A stretch of 11,858 nt of DNA from assembly GCA_948439925.1 (NCBI GenBank), contig CAOJNR010000020.1, forward strand, positions 1 through 11,858, written 5' to 3'. This document shows positions 1 to 5,026 of this stretch, one piece after another (the stretch's first letter is position 1; each line of letters starts with the position of its first letter). The translations under genes and the position numbers were made by a program. Source of the DNA: an uncultured Clostridia bacterium. GTDB taxonomy: Bacteria > Bacillota > Clostridia > Christensenellales > UBA1242. The notes beneath the pieces are model-generated. The model did no database searches, was not told the origin of the DNA, and saw only the letters and a list, made by a program, of their open reading frames with translations.

Positions 1-888
1 GTCAACAATATTTGCAGAAATATTGCCAAATCCCCATATAAAATTGTAAAGAGATGAGTTGTTTGAATAGACAATCATAAAACCAGCGAGAGTGAAAAGG
101 CTTTTTTCCATAAGAATTATTCCAAGTATTAGAATTGAAACTGAAACAATTTCTATAATAAGACTTCTAAAAGACCAAAAGTTGACATCGGTTTTTTGTG
201 TGTTGTATTGTTTTTGGCAATAATTTTGAAATGTTTGATTTGAGATTTCGCCAAGTTTATTTTCAAGATTAAGTGATTTGATGTCGCGTTCACTTCTCAC
301 AATTTCGGTTGTAAGAGATGTGACTTTATCGTGCGCTTCTCTTTCAATTTTTCTATTTCGTTTTCTCACTCTTTGTCTAACAATTTCAATCCAAATACAT
401 ATTGCAAGTGTTATGATATAAATAGTGATGATAAGACCAGAAACAATGTCAGTCATTGTGTCAAATATATTCGCAAGTGTTGAAATTGAGCGTTCTGGAT
501 CGGAAATAATCCTTTGAACAAAAGTTCCAGTGTCATGGTCATTGAAAGTTTTGGAGTTGAGTTTAAAAGCCTGTTTTGCGAGGTCATGATTGATTTTGGT
601 TGTGATAATGGCGGAATTTTTATAATAAATTTGATTTGCAAGATACCAACATATTCTTCGTAGCAAATATATCCCCAAAATTATTAAGAAAATATAGATT
701 GCTTTTTTAAAATAGATAGTATCGTATACAGTTTTTGTAATATAATCAATCGCGGTTGCAAACAAAAGTATACATGCGATTGTGCTGGCGCTTGCAATAA
801 GCATGACCAAAATGTATGAAAATATAGCAAGTTTATGTTTTGCAAGATAGTGACCAAGACCAATCTTTTTCTCTTTTTTCTTTTTCAT
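1..888 (-). CDS. ABC exporter, membrane domain (partial, 3' end beyond window)
   Basis: This reading frame starts at ATG 888-886 and stays open for 296 codons to the window edge, so the protein is incomplete. SD AGGAGG (898-893) lies 4 nt before the start. The N-terminus is lysine-rich (MKKKKEKK). Hydrophobic helices lie near residues 20-50, 62-90, 146-170 and 240-290. The stretch around FNDHDTGTFVQRIISD (115-130) and EIVRSERDIKSLN (195-207) are the cytoplasmic loops typical of type I exporter membrane domains (ABC_membrane family). The ATPase domain would lie past the edge. Exporters of this family move lipids, drugs or peptides outward using ATP, and the substrate cannot be told here. One oddity is that only one hydrophobic segment (146-170) stands where the family has the TM3-TM4 hairpin. 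The gene is downstream of spoVG on the same strand, with a hairpin between them. The family call is firm; the function is open. Confidence 0.8.
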   Translation of the reverse strand, partial: MKKKKEKKIGLGHYLAKHKLAIFSYILVMLIASASTIACILLFATAIDYITKTVYDTIYFKKAIYIFLIILGIYLLRRICWYLANQIYYKNSAIITTKINHDLAKQAFKLNSKTFNDHDTGTFVQRIISDPERSISTLANIFDTMTDIVSGLIITIYIITLAICIWIEIVRQRVRKRNRKIEREAHDKVTSLTTEIVRSERDIKSLNLENKLGEISNQTFQNYCQKQYNTQKTDVNFWSFRSLIIEIVSVSILILGIILMEKSLFTLAGFMIVYSNNSSLYNFIWGFGNISANIVD

Positions 889-908
889 GTTTCCTCCTAG
901 AATAAAAT

Positions 909-917
909 GGGGGGGGG
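909..917. repeat. Homopolymer run of nine G (plus strand)
   Basis: Nine consecutive G residues stand out in AT-rich DNA. On the minus strand this is a C9 tract that forms one arm of the hairpin upstream of the ABC exporter gene. Such tracts are prone to slippage in replication and to sequencing-length errors. Confidence 0.9.
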
Positions 918-933
918 ATTTTCATCCCGCCCC
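909..933 (-). terminator. GC-rich hairpin with GAAA loop after spoVG
   Basis: Read on the minus strand, GGGGCGGGAT, a GAAA loop and ATCCCCCCCC form a 10-bp stem with one C-C mismatch. The stem is followed by ATTTTATT. It sits 85 nt beyond the spoVG stop and about 11 nt before the SD of the ABC gene. A terminator for spoVG is the simplest reading, although the T-tract is interrupted. It could also be a leader element of the ABC gene. On the plus strand the same hairpin is followed by GAATTTTT, but no plus-strand gene upstream needs it. Confidence 0.5.
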
Positions 934-961
934 GAATTTTTGCCACATAAAAATCTCACGA

Positions 962-990
962 ATAATAGCTCTCGCGATTGCTAAGTCGAA
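962..990 (-). promoter_or_regulatory. Possible promoter of the ABC gene with an imperfect palindrome
   Basis: On the minus strand a TATTAT box (967-962) could be a -10 element. The -35 region 17 bp upstream (TTCGAC) is poor. An 18-bp imperfect inverted repeat, TAGC-nn-TCGCGA-nn-GCTA (966-983), fills the spacer and would be a natural operator position. A palindrome this GC-rich is unusual for the local sequence. The promoter call is weak; the inverted repeat itself is seen directly. Confidence 0.25.
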
Positions 991-1018
991 ACTTGCAGAA
1001 AAATGTTAGCTTTAAAAA

Positions 1019-1285
1019 CTACTCAGCGTCAACAAGTTTGTTGTATTCTGCCATGATGGCGTCTTTGATTTGTTCACGAGTTTCAGTTTTGATTGGGTGA
1101 ACGATGTCTTTATATTCGCCTTCTGGTGTCTTTCTGCTTGGCATTGAGATAAATAATCCATCCTTACCGCTGATAACTTTGATGTCATGAACAACAAAGC
1201 ATTCGTCGATTGTGATTGAAGCGACTGCTTTTAATTTTGCTTCATCTTTTGTTACCATTCTTACTCTTACGTCTGTGATTTTCAA
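1019..1285 (-). CDS. spoVG: SpoVG family nucleic-acid-binding regulator
   Basis: The product is 88 aa and matches the SpoVG family along its whole length. The N-terminal strand KITDVRVRMV, the block ASITIDECFVVHDIKVI (about 22-38), GLFISMPSRKTPEGEYKDI (43-61) and HPI (63-65) are all family hallmarks. Family members bind DNA or RNA and influence sporulation, division and virulence genes. SpoVG also occurs in non-sporulating bacteria, so it does not prove sporulation. The start is TTG (1285-1283), with AAGGAAGG 9 nt upstream and no nearby ATG that keeps the conserved N-terminus. It is slightly shorter than B. subtilis SpoVG because the C-terminal acidic tail is brief. It has its own promoter region and is transcribed away from the cell wall genes. 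Confidence 0.96.
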   Translation of the reverse strand: MKITDVRVRMVTKDEAKLKAVASITIDECFVVHDIKVISGKDGLFISMPSRKTPEGEYKDIVHPIKTETREQIKDAIMAEYNKLVDAE

Positions 1286-1294
1286 GTGTTTATA

Positions 1295-1302
1295 CCTTCC
1301 TT
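1295..1302 (-). promoter_or_regulatory. Ribosome binding site fixing the TTG start of spoVG
   Basis: AAGGAAGG on the minus strand ends 9 nt before TTG at 1285. No ATG or GTG lies at a better distance in frame, so it supports the TTG start. Confidence 0.7.
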
Positions 1303-1312
1303 GTCTTAAATT

Positions 1313-1328
1313 GCCTTAAATTTAAGGC
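1313..1328. repeat. 16-bp perfect palindrome in the spoVG leader
   Basis: GCCTTAAATTTAAGGC is its own reverse complement. It lies just downstream of the predicted spoVG start point (near 1330), so it could be an operator. In RNA it could form a small 5'-terminal hairpin. A partial direct copy (CTTAAATT) lies beside it. The half-sequence AAGGCTTAA (1324-1332) recurs inverted as TTAAGCCTT at 1372-1380, on the other side of the promoter. Confidence 0.75.
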
Positions 1329-1336
1329 TTAACTAT

Positions 1337-1365
1337 ATAATACAACCTTTTTTAAATATTTGCAA
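1337..1365 (-). promoter_or_regulatory. Likely housekeeping-type promoter of spoVG
   Basis: On the minus strand TTGCAA (1365-1360) and TATTAT (1342-1337) are separated by exactly 17 bp, close to the sigma-A consensus. The predicted start is near 1330, giving a leader of about 45 nt. In B. subtilis spoVG is read by sigma-H, but I see no sigma-H-like pair here. Confidence 0.55.
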
Positions 1366-1371
1366 ATATTT
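1354..1371. repeat. 18-bp perfect palindrome centred on the spoVG -35 box
   Basis: AAATATTTGCAAATATTT is fully self-complementary, and its centre TTGCAA is the proposed -35 hexamer. Its midpoint is 42 bp from that of the 1313-1328 palindrome, about four helical turns, so proteins bound at both would face the same side of the DNA. The arms are AT-rich, so chance cannot be excluded. Confidence 0.7.
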
Positions 1372-1391
1372 TTAAGCCTTTTAAGCTTTTT

Positions 1392-1428
1392 TTCACAACT
1401 TTATAGTTTTTAATACATAAAAAATGTT
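1392..1428 (+). promoter_or_regulatory. Possible promoter and very short leader of the hydrolase-murF-ddl unit
   Basis: Two readings are possible. TTCACA (1392-1397) with TACATA (1414-1419) at 16 bp would start transcription almost at the ATG. TATAGT (1402-1407) has a poor -35 and would leave a leader of about 15 nt. No SD-like purine block precedes the ATG at 1429 in either case. Weak evidence, but a plus-strand promoter is needed somewhere in this divergent region. Confidence 0.3.
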
Positions 1429-2157
1429 ATGGTGTTCGTTTATCAAGGGGTTGGTGTTGATTATCGTTTTATAGGAAAGGAAGGGGAGAGGGTGACTTTG
1501 CTGTTGCATGGCTGGGGCTGTGACGGAGATGAATTTGAGAGCATTGTGACTAAATTTCCTGACAGGTATTTTTTAACACTTGATCTTCCGCCTTTTAGAA
1601 ACAGTGGAAAAGTTAATGAAAACTGGAATATGTTTACCTATGCGAATATGGTCATATCCTTATGTGAACATATGAAGATAAGTGATTGTGACATCCTTGC
1701 TCATTCTTTTGGAGGGCGGATTGCAATCATTATTTCAGCACTGAGGCCTGAACTTGTGAATTCTCTTGTTCTTGTTGGCTGTGCAGGGCTCAGACAGAGG
1801 TTCAGCTTGAAAAGATATATTAAAGTTAAGAAATATAAACTCAAAAAAAGATTGGGCAAAAACACGGATAATATGGGCTCAGAAGACTATCGCAGGCTGG
1901 ACGAGGCAACAAAAAAAGTTTTTGTTTCAATCGTCAATGAAAATCTCAGAGATTTTTGTTCAAAGATAAAGGCTGAAAGTTTGATAGTCTGCGGTGAAAA
2001 TGATAAGGATACACCACTTTATATGGCAAAGAAATTGAGCCGTCTTATCAAAAACTCAAAGCTTGTTGTTTTGAAAGATGCAGGTCACTTTGCCTTTCTT
2101 GACAGCCCACTTGTGTTTTATAAAGAAATTGATAAATTTTGGGAGGAGTGCAAATGA
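1429..2157 (+). CDS. Alpha/beta hydrolase, linked to murF
   Basis: This 242-aa protein has the alpha/beta hydrolase fold signature. It shows the oxyanion-hole motif HGWG (27-30), the nucleophile elbow AHSFGG with Ser93, an acidic residue in GENDKDTP (probably Asp192, possibly Asp194) and His220 in DAGHFAFLD. A basic lid segment with many Lys and Arg (about 124-145) separates the halves. There is no signal peptide, so it should be cytoplasmic or membrane-associated through the lid. The substrate is unknown. Its last codons overlap the murF start (ATGA at 2154-2157), which suggests coupled translation and a role near the cell wall precursor pathway, though that is inference. ATG 1429 has no SD. 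The N-terminus still aligns with what the family needs (strand VFVYQGVGVDYRF before HGWG), so a much later start is unlikely. Confidence 0.9.
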   Translation: MVFVYQGVGVDYRFIGKEGERVTLLLHGWGCDGDEFESIVTKFPDRYFLTLDLPPFRNSGKVNENWNMFTYANMVISLCEHMKISDCDILAHSFGGRIAIIISALRPELVNSLVLVGCAGLRQRFSLKRYIKVKKYKLKKRLGKNTDNMGSEDYRRLDEATKKVFVSIVNENLRDFCSKIKAESLIVCGENDKDTPLYMAKKLSRLIKNSKLVVLKDAGHFAFLDSPLVFYKEIDKFWEECK

Positions 2158-3572
2158 ATTATGTTTATGCGCTGATTTGTCTTGTTATGTGTGCGTGCTG
2201 GTCATACATTTATGTGAAAACCTATCAGCTGTCAGGTTATAACACAAAAAAAATTTTTCATTCGTCGATTGAGTTTAAACTTGCTTTTGGCGATAAGAAT
2301 AAAATTGTTTTCACGAAAAGACTTATAAGGTTTATTATTGTTTATCTGGCCATAGATTATCTTCTTTTTTTGGTTATCAACACTTATCTACTAAATGATT
2401 TTCTCAAAGTGGTTGACTGCACAATCGTCATTCTGTTCTCGCCAGTTGTGATAATTTTGACCCATTATATTCTTCTTCCGCTTGAACTTTTAATAAAACT
2501 TATCTATAAAAAGCGCGCAGTCAAGAAACTCAGGTCAAAAAAGGTTATCAAAATTGGCATTACTGGAAGCTACGGCAAAACTTCAACCAAAAATATCTTG
2601 GCGCAAATTTTGGGTAAAGAATATAAAGTTTGCCTAACGCCAGCAAACTATAATACTGAAATGGGCGTGACAAAAACAATTCTTTCAAAGCTTGATGACG
2701 AAGATGTTTTTATCGCCGAAATGGGTGCAAGACATCGCGGTGATATAAAAGCACTTGCCGAGATGGTTGAGCCTGATTATGCCATTCTTACCACAATCGG
2801 CGAGCAACATATTGAAACTTTTGGCAGTCTTGGAGCGATTGAGGAAACCAAGAATGAACTCACGATATATATGAAAAATGACGGCGTAGTCTTTTTCAGC
2901 GGTGACAGCAAGTCAAATCTTAAACTTTATGAAAAATGCTCCAAGAAAAAGTATCTAACCAACAGTGAACAAGGTTATGCATATTCAAAAGATATCAAAT
3001 GCACGCCAAACGGAAGTGAATTCACGCTTGTTATAGGCGATGAAGAGGCGAGAGTTAAAACCAAACTTTTGGGGAAATTTAATATCAACAATATTGTTAC
3101 TGCAAGCGCACTTGGTCGATACATGGGCGTAAGCATGCGAGATATTACATCTGCGATAAGAAATTTAGAGCCAACTCCACATAGGCTTGAACTGATCAAA
3201 AACAGCTATTTTTCAATTCTTGATGATAGTTATAATTCCAACCTTGTTGGTGCAAAAGAGGCGCTCAATGTGCTTAGTTCATTCAAAGGTCGCAAAATTG
3301 TTGTTACGCCTGGCTTCGTTGAAATGGGCGAGGAATCATCAAAAGCAAATTTCACTCTTGGTGCATGGATTGCTGATGTTGCTGACTACATTCTCATTAT
3401 GAACGAAACAAATAAAAACTATCTGCTTTCAGGTGCGATTTCACACAATTTTAATCAAAGAAATATATATTTTGCGTCATCTAGGCGTGAACAAACGGAT
3501 ATTATTGCCAAGCTCACATGTGAAGGTTGTGTTGTTCTTTTTGAAAATGACCTGCCTGACAATTTTAGTTAA
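2154..3572 (+). CDS. murF: Membrane-anchored MurF-type ligase
   Basis: By family, MurF joins D-Ala-D-Ala to UDP-MurNAc-tripeptide using ATP. The 472-aa protein has the Mur ligase ATP loop TGSYGKTS (137-144), NYNTEMG (166-171 region), AEMGARHRGDI (188-198), TTIGEQHIETFGS (213-225), a lysine in EETKNEL (Lys233) at the usual carbamylated position, HRLE (343-346) and DDSYNSN (357-363). It ends with FENDLPDN. The normal soluble N-terminal domain of MurF is replaced by about 125 residues with three or four membrane helices (near 4-22, 58-80, 86-108 and 108-118). The start is ATG 2154, because GGGAGGAG (2141-2148) is placed correctly for it. A TTG at 2139 in the same frame lies before the SD. The start overlaps the hydrolase stop, and ddl follows 11 nt later. 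It is the only MurF candidate in the window. A related non-MurF Mur ligase activity remains possible. Confidence 0.8.
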   Translation: MNYVYALICLVMCACWSYIYVKTYQLSGYNTKKIFHSSIEFKLAFGDKNKIVFTKRLIRFIIVYLAIDYLLFLVINTYLLNDFLKVVDCTIVILFSPVVIILTHYILLPLELLIKLIYKKRAVKKLRSKKVIKIGITGSYGKTSTKNILAQILGKEYKVCLTPANYNTEMGVTKTILSKLDDEDVFIAEMGARHRGDIKALAEMVEPDYAILTTIGEQHIETFGSLGAIEETKNELTIYMKNDGVVFFSGDSKSNLKLYEKCSKKKYLTNSEQGYAYSKDIKCTPNGSEFTLVIGDEEARVKTKLLGKFNINNIVTASALGRYMGVSMRDITSAIRNLEPTPHRLELIKNSYFSILDDSYNSNLVGAKEALNVLSSFKGRKIVVTPGFVEMGEESSKANFTLGAWIADVADYILIMNETNKNYLLSGAISHNFNQRNIYFASSRREQTDIIAKLTCEGCVVLFENDLPDNFS

Positions 3573-3583
3573 AGGAGTTAAAT

Positions 3584-4696
3584 ATGAAAAATATTGCAGT
3601 TGTCTTTGGAGGGAGAAGTGTTGAGCATGATATTTCAATCATAACCGCTCAGCAAGTGCTTGCAAGCATATCGAAGTCTTATAATGTCATTCCAATTTAC
3701 ATCGCTCCAAGCGGTGATTGGTTTATTGCAGAAAATTTAGATAATCCAAAAACCTTTCTTGATTTTGCGAAAAATGTCAAGAAAAAGAAAAGTGTAAGTC
3801 TGCTTTTGGGTTCGCCTTATCTTTTAGTAAATTCCCATTTTGGCAAAAAAATAAGAATAGACTGTGCGCTTCTTTGCCTTCATGGCAAAAACGGCGAGGA
3901 CGGAAGTGTGCAAGGTTTATGTCAGTTATGCCAGATTCCTTTCACTTCGTGCGCGCTTATGCAAAGTGCCATAGGTATGGATAAGGCTGTGACAAAGCGC
4001 CTCCTTTCTTCCTACAAAATCAAAAATGCAAAATTTGTTGAATTTTATAAACGCGATTATGAACTAAACAAAGAGGCAGTTATCAAAGAGGCAATATCAA
4101 AAATTGGTTTACCATTGATTGTCAAACCTGCAAATCTCGGATCAAGTGTTGGAATAAGCGTTTGTGAAAGAGAGGAGCAACTTGGTGAAATGATTGAAGA
4201 GGCTTATCTGTATGACAACAAAATTCTCATTGAGGAGTTTTTGCAAAACGCACGTGAGTTCAGCTGTGCAGTGCTTTCGTTTGGTGGCAAATATATTGCA
4301 AGCAAAGTTCAAGAGGTGAAGAAAGGGGAGATATACACTTTTGAAGAAAAATATCTTCATCGTCTTGGCAAAGAAGACCGAAAACCTGAAAAAAGCGTTG
4401 ATAATAAAATCAAAGATATCAGCATATGCACATATAAAGCACTTGACTTTAAAGGCGTTGTGAGAATTGACTTTTTGATGAATGACAAGGGTGAAATTCA
4501 TGTCAATGAAGTTAACACTATCCCTGGCTCACTCTCTTTCAATCTTTTTGAAGTTCCTTTCCATGACCTTATTGATGCACTTATTGACGAGGCCATTTCG
4601 TCATTTGAAAACATGTCCAATTTCACATACAAGTTTTCATCGCAAGCGCTCAAAGATTATTGCACACTTGCCAACAATTTTAAGTTTAAAAAATAG
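3584..4696 (+). CDS. ddl: D-alanine--D-alanine ligase
   Basis: Ddl makes the D-Ala-D-Ala dipeptide from two D-Ala and ATP in the cytoplasm, for use by MurF encoded just upstream. The 370-aa protein has the ATP-grasp layout: GGRSVEHDIS (9-18), LHGKNGEDGS (99-108), SAIGMDK (127-134 region), IVKPANLGSSVGIS (179-192), a flexible loop with YTFEEKY (251-257), VRIDF (293-297) and EVNTIPG (309-315). The metal-binding Asp296, Glu309 and Asn311 are present. The loop carries Tyr as in D-Ala-D-Ala enzymes and not the His of VanA-type D-lactate ligases, so I predict a vancomycin-susceptible terminus. After EVNTIPG comes SLSFNLFE, unlike the MTSHSL of E. coli DdlB. SD AAAGGAG (3571-3577) overlaps the murF stop and sits 6 nt before ATG. 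Confidence 0.94.
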   Translation: MKNIAVVFGGRSVEHDISIITAQQVLASISKSYNVIPIYIAPSGDWFIAENLDNPKTFLDFAKNVKKKKSVSLLLGSPYLLVNSHFGKKIRIDCALLCLHGKNGEDGSVQGLCQLCQIPFTSCALMQSAIGMDKAVTKRLLSSYKIKNAKFVEFYKRDYELNKEAVIKEAISKIGLPLIVKPANLGSSVGISVCEREEQLGEMIEEAYLYDNKILIEEFLQNAREFSCAVLSFGGKYIASKVQEVKKGEIYTFEEKYLHRLGKEDRKPEKSVDNKIKDISICTYKALDFKGVVRIDFLMNDKGEIHVNEVNTIPGSLSFNLFEVPFHDLIDALIDEAISSFENMSNFTYKFSSQALKDYCTLANNFKFKK

Positions 4697-4726
4697 GTGC
4701 TTTAAATTCCAAAAATGTTTTTTGGC

Positions 4727-4769
4727 TATGTTTATCAAAACAAAACGAACATATAAAAAGATAAACATA
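4727..4769. repeat. Perfect 10-bp inverted repeat with 23-nt spacer
   Basis: TATGTTTATC and GATAAACATA are exact reverse complements. In RNA they would form a weak AU-rich stem 31 nt after the ddl stop. Possible roles are mRNA 3'-end stability, a degraded terminator or a mobile-element remnant. Confidence 0.6.
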
Positions 4770-4962
4770 AAAATTTTAACAACATAAAATATATAAATAT
4801 CATAAATTTAAGTCAAGTTATCTCCAAAAGAAAATATTTTTAAATATGCACTCACTTGCATAAATATACAAACATAATTTGTAATAGAGAAATGTGTCGC
4901 AATAATAGTTAATATAAGAAAAATTATCTTTTTATTGAATAAATTAACTAATTTTAGTTGCT

Positions 4963-4993
4963 GTGTCATTTCCAGTGCAAAAAAATATAAAAT
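4963..4993 (+). promoter_or_regulatory. Possible murE promoter
   Basis: TATAAA (4986-4991, within TATAAAAT) is a good -10 candidate 35 nt before the murE start. A GTGTCA (4963-4968) at 17 bp is a moderate -35. The strong SD GGAGG (5018-5022) follows before ATG 5027. Confidence 0.35.
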
Positions 4994-5026
4994 GTTAAAG
5001 TAAAAGCTGGTAATTTTGGAGGAACA

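Larger units (their letters stand above)
4697..5026 (+). other. 330-bp AT-rich gap with inverted repeats, no gene seen
   Basis: I find no credible coding region, tRNA or rRNA here. The gap holds several small inverted repeats: CCAAAAA/TTTTTGG (4709-4725), a perfect 10-bp pair TATGTTTATC (4727-4736) with GATAAACATA (4760-4769) around a 23-nt loop, TATGCA/TGCATA (4845-4862) and AACTAA/TTAGTT (4946-4959). None has a clear T-tract, so there is no strong terminator after ddl. It separates the hydrolase-murF-ddl block from murE and probably contains the murE promoter. Confidence 0.6.

Noticed and set aside
453..641. 62-codon minus-strand frame within the ABC gene
   Set aside because: It is out of frame with the ABC membrane domain, which is open through the whole region and has clear family sequence.
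2139..2153. Upstream TTG start for murF adding five residues
   Set aside because: The SD GGGAGGAG lies downstream of this TTG and serves ATG 2154.
4142..4501. 119-codon minus-strand frame inside ddl
   Set aside because: It is the antisense of the conserved ATP-grasp core, with no initiation signal or recognisable domain.
4709..4725. CCAAAAA/TTTTTGG hairpin as a ddl terminator
   Set aside because: The stem is almost all A-U with a 3-nt loop, and no T-tract follows the stem, so efficient termination is unlikely.
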